Source: CALBGR01 sp964499935 (GTDB taxonomy: Bacteria; Patescibacteriota; Saccharimonadia; Saccharimonadales; UBA4665). From it: a stretch of 64,000 nucleotides of DNA. Every line of letters begins with the position of its first letter. Within the stretch, counting starts at the first letter, position 1. A model generated the notes under the pieces. That model was not told the origin of the DNA, made no database searches, and saw only the letters and a list, made by a program, of their open reading frames with translations. A program made the translations under genes and the position numbers. Positions 50,613 to 60,006 of this stretch are shown piece by piece. The stretch spans positions 186,001 through 250,000 of the forward strand of contig CAZCMS010000001.1 of assembly GCA_964499935.1 (NCBI GenBank). Direction: 5' to 3'.

Positions 50613-51038
50613 TTAAGGTGTTTGTGGAGTGGTCGCATCTGGCCTATTAACGCTCTCGACTTCGTAAGTGCCGTTTGCATCTTTAGCAGCTTTGTCTTTC
50701 TTGTTTTCTAGCGTAGCTACTAAGACGTATGCTTGAGGCTCGTCAGAACCCACAGGATCTTTTGTGTATGTGTATGGAGTCTTTGTCTTTGGATCTTGCT
50801 TATCGTCATCAGTAAGCTCTTCGATGTCGTCAAGATTTGCTGGATAGTGGTCGTTGTCGCTATAGAAGTTTTCAAGCTGTGTTTTGATATTCTTTAGATC
50901 GTTCTTGCGATCAGAGTCACGTCCACGAGCCTGTGCAGCAAATAGCTGTGGCAAGGCAAGTGCTACCAAGATACCGATGATTACGATTACGACCAAAAGC
51001 TCGATGATCGTAAAACCTTTTTGATTTGTTTTTCGCAT
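50613..51038 (-). CDS. Type IV prepilin (major pilin / GspG-like)
   Basis: A 141-residue prepilin: MRKTNQKG then FTIIELLVVIVIIGILVALA (Glu at +5). The helix and GspG-like segment ARGRDSDRKNDLKNIKTQLE and YSDNDHYPANLDDI follow. The C-terminal domain is acidic/basic with no Cys pair. It probably forms the pilus shaft. It has its own leader with a GGGGGG-type ribosome binding region and a terminator directly after it, features of a highly expressed gene. Confidence 0.93.
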   Translation of the reverse strand: MRKTNQKGFTIIELLVVIVIIGILVALALPQLFAAQARGRDSDRKNDLKNIKTQLENFYSDNDHYPANLDDIEELTDDDKQDPKTKTPYTYTKDPVGSDEPQAYVLVATLENKKDKAAKDANGTYEVESVNRPDATTPQTP

Positions 51039-51238
51039 TATGTGGTGCCCCCCTAATGTCGAATTAATTTTTATAGTTACCCCTTAAATCTATATCGCTC
51101 ATGCTTTCCTGTCAATAGCTATCCATACCCCACCCCTTACGACCAGTGGAAAACTACACCAATTTTCCAACTCCACCCAATAGTTAAGAATTACTTAATG
51201 CTTATGCTTTACAGTAGATAGTAATAAAGGAGTGCGCC

Positions 51239-53434
51239 ATGAGATTAGTAAATATGCCAAGATTTTCAAAAAGTGCATTACTTATGCTGTCTATCGTCAT
51301 ACCTCTATTCTTGATCTCTAAGCAGGCTGTGGCCGACCCTCTTGGGAATGTCACAAGCTATAACCCGGCTGCGACTGGTTTTCAATCTAGAAATGTTGTC
51401 ACTGGGTCAGACGGAAATATTTGGTCAGTAGTGAAATTATCAAAAAAGATAGCAAAGACCACTACCTCTGGTGTGACTACTTTATATACGATTCCGACTG
51501 GATATGGGAACCCTGATAATATCGCGAATGGCCCTGATAATTCTCTTTGGTTTACGGTAACTAAAGGTAGCTCGTCAGGTACCTATAAGTATGCAATAGG
51601 TAAAATAACCACCACAGGTACATTTCAGTTTTATGCTCTTCCAGATACTGAATATGGGCCAAGCAAAGCATATGTACCAGAATCCTTAGCAGTAGCTAAT
51701 GGTAAAATATGGGTCAGCAGACACTACAGTAAATATATACATGTGCTGGCTCCTAATGGAGATGATGCAACAATTAGTTCGTACAAAATAAAAAAACCTT
51801 CCCACATCTCAAACCAAGATTTCGATGATAGTATATTAAAACGCTATATTCCTCATCAGCTGATATATAGTCCGGCTAATAAAACTATGTATATATTTAC
51901 AAGAGAAAGAGAACCAGGTAACTCTTCGGTCGGACACTACGTAGAGAAGTATTCATTAATCACAGGGAATAGCGATATAGTAGCGTTAGGATATAGTAAT
52001 GTCGATTTTCATGTGGTTGTATCTCGAGCTACTGATAGTGAAGGTAGGGTTTGGTTCGTTGGTTATAGTGGCTCGACTAGTAACAAGATTGGTTACTTTG
52101 ACCCCAGAGATAGTAGTACGCAACTTTTCACTACCTCTAAGGCTAACGACGAGGTACCTTCTTTGACCTTGGGCCCAGACGGAAACATTTGGGTAAGTAT
52201 TAAGGACAATAACAGTAGCCTGTCAGGTAGGTTGGTACAAATTAACACCTCTAACTTTAATCTTACGGAATATCCTCTGCCAGCAAACTCCCAGTACCCA
52301 TACGGGCTTTCGGCTGGCGCAGACAATAATCTCTGGGTTACGTATTACGGTGGTCAAAGGATTAGTAAACTTGGAGTAGGAAGTGTTACTAACACTGATG
52401 CAGATAATGACGGGCTTACCTCAGAAAAAGAGCTAATACAGGGAACATCAGATTTTTCAAAAGACTCTGACAATGACGGCTTATCAGATTACACAGAATC
52501 CCAGTGGAATACCACTCGTGACGATGTATTCTGCCATCCCACAACCAATTATTGCGAATACCCTGATCCTCTCCAGCAAGATATCTATATAGAAACAGAC
52601 TGGATGCATAGACCAAATGATGGACCGATAGTAAATTACTCGATGCAGCCAAGTGAATACTCGGTTGATATGATACAGGCTGCCTTTTCTAATCAAGGTA
52701 TTAGCGCCCATATAGACACCGGACAATTAGGCGGTGGCAATGAGGTTCCATATGAAAGATATGTTCATTTTAAAAAACATGAAACAGGAACAATTGACTA
52801 CTGGGACTATCGTGATGGGGATGATGGCATTGCGCAAAACTTTGCAGCAAACCGGAAAGACATTTATAGATACATGCTTATGGGGCATGGTTTAGCCGAT
52901 CATGGTCTAGATGACGAAGGAGACCCGTATGACTTAAGAGGTGTTAGCGGAATTAGCTATCCAGGAACGGAAGATATGTTTATTTCGTACGGACTTATAA
53001 AGGAAAATCCAGGATGGTATAGTCTTTTGGATATTGCAGTTGCAGGCACTATGCATCATGAGCTGGGGCATTCCCTGTGTCTAACAGATACTCCTGTTGC
53101 TAGTTATGTGACGCAGCAGCCTGGTTGTGTGTTTGCTGCCATAGATACGAATGGTACAAGCGATTATCCTAGCGCCATGAATTACATGTATCAGGGTGTA
53201 CTGGTAGACTACTCAGACGGCACAAATAGCAGTAACGATCATGACGACTGGGGGGCTATTACTCCAAAGGATTTTGTCTTTAGAGACTCCCTTGAGACTT
53301 CTTCCGGGGCAACAATCACAGAACTTAAGCAGGCTGCTAAAATACGCAAAGAAAAAGGAATCAAAGTAGAAAGAAAAAATGGCAAATTCGAAGTCACCCA
53401 AACCCAAAAAGGCATCACCAAGCGCCTCAACTAG
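51239..53434 (+). CDS. Exported beta-propeller / calcium-repeat / HELGH metalloprotease
   Basis: A 731-residue protein with a signal peptide (about 1-32, ends near QAVADP). A beta-propeller of Vgb/NHL type follows, recognisable from repeats such as GSDGNIWSVV, GPDNSLWFTV, GPDGNIWVSI and GADNNLWVTY. Next come thrombospondin-type-3 calcium repeats (DADNDGLTSEKELIQGTSD, DSDNDGLSDYTES, about 380-425). The C-terminal domain carries HELGH at 607-611 (HExxH zinc site) plus several Cys. The combination suggests a secreted, calcium-dependent protease with a binding propeller. It has its own promoter region and a GGAG ribosome binding site. It is inserted on the opposite strand inside the type IV pilus cluster. 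The peptidase family is not identified. Confidence 0.85.
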   Translation: MRLVNMPRFSKSALLMLSIVIPLFLISKQAVADPLGNVTSYNPAATGFQSRNVVTGSDGNIWSVVKLSKKIAKTTTSGVTTLYTIPTGYGNPDNIANGPDNSLWFTVTKGSSSGTYKYAIGKITTTGTFQFYALPDTEYGPSKAYVPESLAVANGKIWVSRHYSKYIHVLAPNGDDATISSYKIKKPSHISNQDFDDSILKRYIPHQLIYSPANKTMYIFTREREPGNSSVGHYVEKYSLITGNSDIVALGYSNVDFHVVVSRATDSEGRVWFVGYSGSTSNKIGYFDPRDSSTQLFTTSKANDEVPSLTLGPDGNIWVSIKDNNSSLSGRLVQINTSNFNLTEYPLPANSQYPYGLSAGADNNLWVTYYGGQRISKLGVGSVTNTDADNDGLTSEKELIQGTSDFSKDSDNDGLSDYTESQWNTTRDDVFCHPTTNYCEYPDPLQQDIYIETDWMHRPNDGPIVNYSMQPSEYSVDMIQAAFSNQGISAHIDTGQLGGGNEVPYERYVHFKKHETGTIDYWDYRDGDDGIAQNFAANRKDIYRYMLMGHGLADHGLDDEGDPYDLRGVSGISYPGTEDMFISYGLIKENPGWYSLLDIAVAGTMHHELGHSLCLTDTPVASYVTQQPGCVFAAIDTNGTSDYPSAMNYMYQGVLVDYSDGTNSSNDHDDWGAITPKDFVFRDSLETSSGATITELKQAAKIRKEKGIKVERKNGKFEVTQTQKGITKRLN

Positions 53435-53921
53435 CAGACGAAAGTCATTACTCGGTACCCTGGTCGTAGTAGTAATCGTTGCATTAGTGTGTGTTATTAC
53501 CCATCTAAAGCTTGTTCAGTATCAAGTTACGAGCGCTACAGATAAAACCCGCACGACCAAAGTTGAGGTTAAGGAACTTGAGGATAGGCGTCCACTGTTT
53601 ATCGTGTCTGGAGGGTATGCCGAGGAGTATGACTTTAAGGTTGAGGACGGCATACGAATTGTTCCGGTAGGGTGGCAGAAGTATAGGTTATATATAAATG
53701 CTAAAAAAACTGCTACAAGTACTGACGCTATAAAATTACCTATAAACAAACATTTATATATCAAGGTAAAGAATAAACTTCCTAAAGGAGAGTATGAGCT
53801 ACTTACAAAGATTCATGGCACTATCACGTATAGCCTTCTTACAGCAAAAGACAGGCCTTACGATAACAATACTAGAAAGCTCCAGGAATTTAATGACAGA
53901 CAACATTTTACCATTGATTAA
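53379..53921 (+). CDS. Single-pass membrane protein, 180 aa
   Basis: It overlaps the 3' end of the metalloprotease gene by 56 bp in another frame, so the two are translationally coupled. The N-terminus is very basic and Ser-rich. One membrane segment (about 27-46) and an exported beta-rich domain of about 130 residues follow. I do not recognise the domain. Coupling suggests it is an accessory, anchor or inhibitor of the metalloprotease. Confidence 0.72.
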   Translation: MANSKSPKPKKASPSASTSRRKSLLGTLVVVVIVALVCVITHLKLVQYQVTSATDKTRTTKVEVKELEDRRPLFIVSGGYAEEYDFKVEDGIRIVPVGWQKYRLYINAKKTATSTDAIKLPINKHLYIKVKNKLPKGEYELLTKIHGTITYSLLTAKDRPYDNNTRKLQEFNDRQHFTID

Positions 53922-53932
53922 TAGATGATTGG

Positions 53933-55147
53933 TTATTGAATAGACCCCTGCAGAGCAGTAATTGGCCCAAGTACGCTGGCTACAATAAAGCCAACCACAG
54001 TTCCCAGCCCTACAATCAAAAGAGGTTCAATAATAGAGGCCATGCTATCGATCATGGTATCGACTTCGTCTTCGTAGAATTCTGCAACTTTATTTAGTAC
54101 GGTATCGAGCTGGCCGGTTTCTTCGCCTACGGCAGCCATTTGGATAACGATCCCGGGTAACACATTGGACTCTGCAAGGCTTTCGGCGACGGTGTGACCG
54201 TTACGGATCTTCTTGCTTGCATCCAATAAAGCATCACGTATAACGACGTTAGATAGCGCGCCTGCGGTAGTATCGAGCGATTCGTTAACAGATACGCCTG
54301 CGCCTAATAATGAACTAAAAGTTCGTGCAAAGCGAGCAACATTAACCTTTTGCGTGATTTTACCAAAAATCGGTAATTTCAAAAATATTCTGTGTAACTG
54401 ATGCCTGCCCTTGTTTGTGCTGGACCACCGTTTGAATACAAATCCAATTGCAGCAAGTCCGCCAATAAGAATAAACCACTTGTGTATTAAGGCGTCGCTA
54501 ATAAAGATAATAAGTTTTGTTTGTGGTGGTAACTCGCCACCGTTTTCTATCAGAATAGACGCGAGCTTGGGTATAACGCCAACCATCAGGAATATAACAG
54601 CAATGACAGCAACAATACTCACAACTGCAGGGTAGATCATAGCGCCCTTAAATTTGCCCTTGATTGCGCTATCTTTTTCTACTTGTAGTGCAAGGCGGTT
54701 GAGGATGGTGTCGAGAATACCACCTTCTTCGCCAGCATGCACCATATTGATATAAATTTCCGAGAAGATCTTGGGGTGTTTTGCGAGTGCCTCAGAGAGT
54801 GATGAGCCACCTTCGACATCGCTGGATATTTGTTCGAGCGCGGTTTTGAGTGCTGGTGAATCTGATTGTTCCTTGAGGGTAGACAACGCTCGCAAAATAG
54901 GTACGCCAGCACTAATCATGGTAGAGAATTGTCGAGTAAATATCACCAAGTCTTTTGGTTTTACACCACCAGTGCCTGGGATTTTCACCTCCATCTGCAT
55001 ACCAGTTTTTTTCGTAGACTTAACAACGAGCGGATGGAGTCCTTTTTGTTTGAGGCTTGCAAGCGCAGCTGCTTTATTCTGGGCAGTTACCGTGCCAGTT
55101 TGTGTGGTGTTTTCTGGCGTACGTGCCGTGTAGGTAAAATCAGGCAT
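53933..55147 (-). CDS. pilC: Type IV pilus platform protein PilC (GspF family)
   Basis: A 404-residue polytopic protein with two GspF domains (about 65-190 and 265-390; each has F-x-R-x-[FL] starts: FTRQFSTMISAGVPILRALS and FARTFSSLLGAGVSVNESL). Three membrane segments are predicted (about 170-195, 215-240, 375-397). It couples PilB to pilin assembly. It lies 3 nt downstream of pilB on the same strand. Confidence 0.95.
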   Translation of the reverse strand: MPDFTYTARTPENTTQTGTVTAQNKAAALASLKQKGLHPLVVKSTKKTGMQMEVKIPGTGGVKPKDLVIFTRQFSTMISAGVPILRALSTLKEQSDSPALKTALEQISSDVEGGSSLSEALAKHPKIFSEIYINMVHAGEEGGILDTILNRLALQVEKDSAIKGKFKGAMIYPAVVSIVAVIAVIFLMVGVIPKLASILIENGGELPPQTKLIIFISDALIHKWFILIGGLAAIGFVFKRWSSTNKGRHQLHRIFLKLPIFGKITQKVNVARFARTFSSLLGAGVSVNESLDTTAGALSNVVIRDALLDASKKIRNGHTVAESLAESNVLPGIVIQMAAVGEETGQLDTVLNKVAEFYEDEVDTMIDSMASIIEPLLIVGLGTVVGFIVASVLGPITALQGSIQ

Positions 55148-55150
55148 GGC

Positions 55151-56977
55151 TTACGAGTCCCCACTTGCAGTAACGCGCAAAATTTCTTCGATACTTGTCT
55201 GGCCACGGAGCGCCTTGATGAGCCCATCGACTTGCATAGTCATCATGCCATCTTTGATTGCGGTCGCCTGGATGTCCTCGCTTGTAGCTCCAGATACAAT
55301 AAGCTTCTGTACTGCCTCGGTGTTATCCAATACCTCGTAAATACCCGCACGGCTCTTATACCCAGTGTGTCCACAGCTGTCACAGCCTTCTGGGTGGGCT
55401 CTCCAGAGTTTAAGAATACCCTTTTCGTTGGTTGATAACTCAGCTGTTGAGCTTTTATTAACCTTGGAGATATTTGTTTTACCAATACCTTCTTCGAGCG
55501 CTTGTTTTTCCAGCTCGTGAATGCGCTTAAAATCTTCGGCAGAACTCAGATTGAAAGCTTTTTTAAAGTCGAGCAATGTTGCTTCATCGGGGGTGTATGT
55601 CTCGCGACAATCAATACATAACCTTCTGACAAGTCGTTGCCCAACAACCACGCGCACTGTTGAGGCAATAAGGAAAGGCTCGATGTTCATATCCAGAAGC
55701 CTTGGTAGACACGTCGCTGCGTTGTTGGTGTGGAGTGTACTAAATACTAAGTGCCCGGTAAGTGCAGCTTGCACGCCTAGGCCTGCGGTTTCGCCATCTC
55801 GAATTTCTCCGACCATAATAATATTTGGATCTTGTCGTAGAAGCGCTCGCAGCCCATTGCTAAAGGTCATCCCAGCTTGATTATTAACTTGTGTCTGGTT
55901 GGCGCCAAGGATTTTATATTCAATAGGATCTTCGATGGTGGAGATATTAACAGTTGGGTTATTAAGCATACTCAGCGCACTAAAAAGACTAGTGGACTTA
56001 CCTGATCCGGTTGGGCCTGTTACTAGAATCATGCCGTGAGGCTGGACAATAGCATGCTTGATACTCGCAAGAGACGAGCCCCAATACCCTAATTCCTCTA
56101 GCGTGGACGGTTTGCCACCTTCGTTCAGTACACGCATTACTACCTTTTCGCCATCAACAATAGGTAGGGTCGAGACACGAAGCGCAAAGACTTGTCCAGC
56201 AAACCGAACTTTGAATCGGCCGTCTTGTGGTGCACGGTGTTCGTCGATCTTCAGGTTAGACAAAATCTTGATACGCGATACGAGCGATGACAGCACCTTG
56301 CGAGGAAGTTTATTTGCCTCGCGCAAAATTCCATCAATACGGTAGCGTATGACTACATAATTTTCGCGAGGTTCGATATGTATGTCGCTGGCACCAGATT
56401 TAACACCGTATTCAATAATCAGGTTCACAGTTTGCGCGATTGGTGAGTCTTCTGCAACGTCTTCTTCGCTGACATCTTCGTCGGCATCTGCACTTTGTAA
56501 GCCATCGCCTTCTTCTATAACTTTCGTAAGCTCATTGCTGATGTTGCCACGATATTGCTCGAGTGCTGCCTGCATCTGGCTGGCGGTAGCAATGTGAAGC
56601 TTTAGGTTTGTGCCCAGTTGCTTTTGCAGAAAACTGATAGCCTGCATGTCGTCCGGGTCTTCCATGGCAAGCATATTGTTGCCGTCTGCATCGACATCAA
56701 ACACAATTGCTCTGTACTGATGGGCGACGCGTTCGGGGATAAGGCGTAAATACTGACGTTTAATTTCTTTGGTATTGAGCTCTATGAATGGCACATCAAT
56801 TTCTTCTGCATACAAACGAGTAAGATCTTTTTCGGAAATCACATTGCTGCGTACCGCTATGTCTTGCAGGGGCTTTTTCTCTGATTTAACCTGATCTTGA
56901 AGCGTCTTTAACTTATCGGCAGTAACATTGCCAGTGCTCTCTAATAATTTTTCTACCAAGGAATCTGAAATACGCAT
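55151..56977 (-). CDS. pilB: Type IV pilus assembly ATPase PilB (GspE family)
   Basis: A 608-residue AAA-like ATPase. It has an N-terminal GSPII_E/MshEN-type domain (about 1-150) and then the motor with Walker A GPTGSGKS (about 319-326). Asp box, Walker B and His box follow: IEDPIEYKI, NIIMVGEIRDGETA and LVFSTLHTNNA. A tetra-Cys zinc site (CIDC and CDSCGH) has a longer than usual helical insertion between its halves. It powers pilus extension. No PilT or prepilin peptidase is in the window. TATAAT lies 11 nt before the ATG on the minus strand. Confidence 0.97.
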   Translation of the reverse strand: MRISDSLVEKLLESTGNVTADKLKTLQDQVKSEKKPLQDIAVRSNVISEKDLTRLYAEEIDVPFIELNTKEIKRQYLRLIPERVAHQYRAIVFDVDADGNNMLAMEDPDDMQAISFLQKQLGTNLKLHIATASQMQAALEQYRGNISNELTKVIEEGDGLQSADADEDVSEEDVAEDSPIAQTVNLIIEYGVKSGASDIHIEPRENYVVIRYRIDGILREANKLPRKVLSSLVSRIKILSNLKIDEHRAPQDGRFKVRFAGQVFALRVSTLPIVDGEKVVMRVLNEGGKPSTLEELGYWGSSLASIKHAIVQPHGMILVTGPTGSGKSTSLFSALSMLNNPTVNISTIEDPIEYKILGANQTQVNNQAGMTFSNGLRALLRQDPNIIMVGEIRDGETAGLGVQAALTGHLVFSTLHTNNAATCLPRLLDMNIEPFLIASTVRVVVGQRLVRRLCIDCRETYTPDEATLLDFKKAFNLSSAEDFKRIHELEKQALEEGIGKTNISKVNKSSTAELSTNEKGILKLWRAHPEGCDSCGHTGYKSRAGIYEVLDNTEAVQKLIVSGATSEDIQATAIKDGMMTMQVDGLIKALRGQTSIEEILRVTASGDS

Positions 56978-57107
56978 CGTTAAAGGTTATTATATAGGAA
57001 AGCCACAAGCATTATAAGTCATCAAATTTATAAGAGTAAATTAAGACGTTTCGTTGTATAATAAAGATACATACTACATAAGACAGACTATTCTTGAGGA
57101 GGGTATT

Positions 57108-58121
57108 ATGGCTGAAGATAAGAATAAGAAAACGCAAAACGATGGCAAGTCGAAAGCACTTGGCTTGGCGCTTGAAACTATAGAAAAACAATTCGGCAAA
57201 GGTTCAATTATGAAGCTTGGCGATCGAGGTAACGTGCAGGTTGAGTGCGTTCCAACTGGCTCGCTCAGTCTTGACCTTGCGTTAGGTGGGGGCATTCCAA
57301 AGGGTCGTATTATTGAAATTTATGGCCCAGAAAGTTCAGGTAAAACTACCCTAACACTCCATGTTATTGCCGAAATTCAAAAAAGTGGAGGCACGGCAGC
57401 ATTTATTGATGCAGAGCACGCGCTTGATCCTTCGTATGCCAAAAGAATCGGTGTTGATACAGAGAATCTTTTGCTCAGTCAGCCAGATAATGGTGAACAA
57501 GCTCTAGAAATTACCGAAACACTCGTTCGCTCAAATGCAGTCGATCTTATTGTTGTTGACTCAGTTGCTGCGCTCGTACCGCGTGCTGAAATCGAGGGCG
57601 AAATGGGCGATAGTCACATGGGGTTGCAGGCTCGGCTTATGAGTCAGGCACTTCGCAAACTCACCGGTGTAATTAGTCGCTCGAATGTAACAGTTATCTT
57701 TATTAATCAGATTCGTATGAAAATTGGCGTTATGTTTGGTAACCCAGAAACCACTACTGGTGGTAATGCGCTTAAATTTTATGCATCAGTTCGTATGGAT
57801 ATTCGTCGAATCTCACAAATCAAACAAGGTGATGACATCATTGGTAACCGCACGCGCGTAAAGGTTGTAAAGAATAAGATTGCTCCGCCATTTAGGCAGG
57901 CAGAATTTGATATCATGTACAACCAAGGAATTTCTCGTTCTGGTGATGTGCTTGATCTTGCGGTAGAGCATAATATTGTCGACAAATCCGGTGCTTGGTT
58001 TGCGTATAACGACGCCAAAATCGGCCAAGGTCGCGAAGCTGCCAAAACGTACCTGCAGGAAAATCCAAAAGTACTCGAAGAAATTGCCAAAAAAGTGAGC
58101 CAGGCAGCGGTCAAGGAGTAG
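57108..58121 (+). CDS. recA: Recombinase RecA
   Basis: Start at ATG 57108 after GAGGAGGG (57096-57103). 337 residues with GSIMKLG near the start, Walker A GPESSGKT (73-80), LIVVDSVAALVPRAEIEGEMGD (Walker B and loop 1), INQIRMKIGVMFGNPETTTGG (loop 2) and a short C-terminus without the strongly acidic tail of E. coli RecA. Promoter TATAAT (57057-57062). No clear LexA box is visible upstream. It heads the recA-NUDIX-recX operon. Confidence 0.98.
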   Translation: MAEDKNKKTQNDGKSKALGLALETIEKQFGKGSIMKLGDRGNVQVECVPTGSLSLDLALGGGIPKGRIIEIYGPESSGKTTLTLHVIAEIQKSGGTAAFIDAEHALDPSYAKRIGVDTENLLLSQPDNGEQALEITETLVRSNAVDLIVVDSVAALVPRAEIEGEMGDSHMGLQARLMSQALRKLTGVISRSNVTVIFINQIRMKIGVMFGNPETTTGGNALKFYASVRMDIRRISQIKQGDDIIGNRTRVKVVKNKIAPPFRQAEFDIMYNQGISRSGDVLDLAVEHNIVDKSGAWFAYNDAKIGQGREAAKTYLQENPKVLEEIAKKVSQAAVKE

Positions 58122-58124
58122 AAA

Positions 58125-58646
58125 TTGGCAACATCACAGCCACTTATCCAGATTGTGGACGAAACAGATAATCCTGTAGGCGAGTCATCTATAACAGATG
58201 CGCGCCTTCAGGGCTCGTGGCACCGGATTGTGAGAATTGTGGTTGAAGATACGCAGGGCATGGTACTGCTGCAAAAGCGTGCTCCAACGATGCACGATTT
58301 TCCAAATTGTTGGGATAGCGCATCTGCCGGACATGTCGACACGGGTGAATCGTACGAGAGTGCTGCCAGGCGAGAGCTGTTCGAGGAAATAGGATTACGT
58401 TACGTAAATGACTTACATGAACTTGGCTATCAAAAAGTAGCACGTACGGTTGGCGATGAAATTATTAATCGATTCGAAAAAATTTACAAAATAGTCATTG
58501 AACATACAGATAATTTCTCAGTACAAGCTACAGAAGTTTCGACCGTACAGTGGTTTACTGTGGCCGAAATCCAAGCAATGATACGCGATCATCCGGAAAC
58601 TGTTACATATGGGCTGCGAAAAATCATGCATGATTACTATTCATGA
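58125..58646 (+). CDS. NUDIX hydrolase (YfcD/IPP-isomerase-like)
   Basis: Start at TTG 58125, supported by AGGAG (58114-58118) 6 nt upstream. A 173-residue protein with VRIVVEDTQGMVLLQKRAP and DFPNCWDSASAGHVDTGE entering the NUDIX box, whose second half is RRELFEEIGL. The N-terminal segment IVDETDNPVGES is typical of the YfcD/IDI-like NUDIX group that acts on diphosphate-linked substrates. It is sandwiched between recA and recX, overlapping recX by 4 bp (ATGA), so it is expressed with them. Confidence 0.9.
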   Translation: MATSQPLIQIVDETDNPVGESSITDARLQGSWHRIVRIVVEDTQGMVLLQKRAPTMHDFPNCWDSASAGHVDTGESYESAARRELFEEIGLRYVNDLHELGYQKVARTVGDEIINRFEKIYKIVIEHTDNFSVQATEVSTVQWFTVAEIQAMIRDHPETVTYGLRKIMHDYYS

Positions 58647-59251
58647 AAATTACCGACATCAAACAGCAAGAAAAGCTAAAGGGGCGGTATTCGATTTTTG
58701 TTGACGAAAAGTACGCTTTTTCTTTAAGTGACACAGCGTTATTAGACGCAAAGCTAACAGTGGGGCAAGGGCTTGCACAAGACGAGCTAGTTGCGTATAA
58801 GCAGATGTCTACAGATGATAAATTGTACGGGCAAGTGCTACGATATCTGGCTATTAGGTCTCGTTCGCGTTGGGAGATAGAGGCGTACTTCAAGCGTAAG
58901 AACGTCAGCAGTGAGACTGCAGAAAAAATATTTACTAAGCTGCAAGAACTGGGGCTTGTGGATGATAAAAAGTTTGCAAAATCGTGGGTAGAGAATCGGC
59001 GATTATTAAAGCCGACATCAAAACGGCGCTTACAGCTCGAGCTGAAGCAAAAACGCATTAGTCAAGATGTCATTGATGAAGTTCTTTCTGAAGATGAGAC
59101 AGATGAGACGACGGTGTTAAGGGGGCTTATTGTACGAAAGCGCAGACAAACAAAATACCAAGACAACGAAAAGCTAATGGCGTATCTAAGTCGTCAGGGA
59201 TTCAACTATAGTGATATCAAGGATGCGTTGGAGTTGGAAGATAAAGAGTAG
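58643..59251 (+). CDS. recX: RecA regulator RecX
   Basis: A 202-residue RecX with three-helix repeats. Signature stretches are YLAIRSRSRWEIEAYFKRK, LQELGLVDDKKFAKSWVENR and LKQKRISQDVIDEVL. RecX limits RecA filaments. The gene overlaps the upstream NUDIX gene by 4 bp and ends before a long hairpin element. The first 60 residues form the N-terminal beta extension seen in gram-positive RecX proteins. Confidence 0.93.
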   Translation: MKITDIKQQEKLKGRYSIFVDEKYAFSLSDTALLDAKLTVGQGLAQDELVAYKQMSTDDKLYGQVLRYLAIRSRSRWEIEAYFKRKNVSSETAEKIFTKLQELGLVDDKKFAKSWVENRRLLKPTSKRRLQLELKQKRISQDVIDEVLSEDETDETTVLRGLIVRKRRQTKYQDNEKLMAYLSRQGFNYSDIKDALELEDKE

Positions 59252-59257
59252 GTTCAT

Positions 59258-59372
59258 CTAGGATTACATCATACATATTTCTCACGGCACTTGCGGGCCA
59301 TTTCTTGCGTTTTGGTGTAACACAAGAAGCGCTTCCGAGGTGACCTTAGAGAAATATATGATGTAATCCTAG
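59258..59372. ncRNA. 115-nt long-hairpin element (candidate RNA, MITE-like repeat or bidirectional terminator)
   Basis: The outer arms 59258-59283 and 59349-59372 are complementary over 24 bp with a 2-nt bulge (core TAGGATTACATCAT with ATGATGTAATCCTA). The interior has further pairing: CAC/GTG, CGG/CCG, TTCTT/AAGAA and GTG/CAC. It lies 6 nt after the recX stop and before the convergent PRC-barrel gene. There is no T-run. The rod-like form with internal bulges recalls 6S-type RNAs or palindromic mobile repeats, but no identification is possible by eye. Confidence 0.4.
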
Positions 59373-59407
59373 GCCTAATTCTTCTTCTGCAGTTTTGATT
59401 GGATGAA

Positions 59408-59926
59408 CTATATTCCGGCAGGAGTTGCAGCTGGGACAGACTTGAGAAGTTCTTGTACTATGATTTTTTTAGGGGTGATTTCGTGAATTTGCGAACGATC
59501 AATACCCAAATTTCCACCAGTAAAATTCTTAAGTATCGACTGTGATACATAAATCTTCTGTATATACATAGTTTCTAGCTCTGTTGCGTAGTCGGTTACC
59601 TTGCCGACTTTACTTTTGCCAACAGTGACCACATGTTTTCCAAGTGGATTAAACCCGATAGACATAACAGTCCGTAAGCGAATCAGCTCTTCGGGATCGG
59701 TGAGTACGCCGTAATCATCAACAATAAAACCTTGGGGAATAATATCTCGGATATCTTGATATAGAAGTACTTTCGACTTTTTGTCACTAGCTCCAAAACA
59801 ATAAAATCCCTCGATTTTTAAATTATCGGGATTAATAATCGGAACACCCGTAGTAGTAGCAACCTGACTGCCAGTTCGCAGCGATAAAACAGGTCTATTC
59901 AGTAGTGTGTTACTAAGTCGGAGCAT
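59408..59926 (-). CDS. PRC-barrel domain protein
   Basis: A 172-residue protein with two PRC-barrel-like halves. The first is RPVLSLRTGSQVATTTGVPI with VDDYGVLTDPEELIRL; the second is FNPLGKHVVTVGKSKVGKVTDYA with QKIYVSQSI. PRC-barrel proteins are small RNA- or protein-binding modules (as in RimM). The cellular role here is unknown. TATAAT lies 7 nt before the ATG on the minus strand. Confidence 0.85.
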   Translation of the reverse strand: MLRLSNTLLNRPVLSLRTGSQVATTTGVPIINPDNLKIEGFYCFGASDKKSKVLLYQDIRDIIPQGFIVDDYGVLTDPEELIRLRTVMSIGFNPLGKHVVTVGKSKVGKVTDYATELETMYIQKIYVSQSILKNFTGGNLGIDRSQIHEITPKKIIVQELLKSVPAATPAGI

Positions 59927-60006
59927 AAACTACATTATACGCTGTTATGCAAAGAATTGGAGTTGTGTTTGCCACCCCTATAGTCATCAAGTATCATGAC
60001 TAAGGT

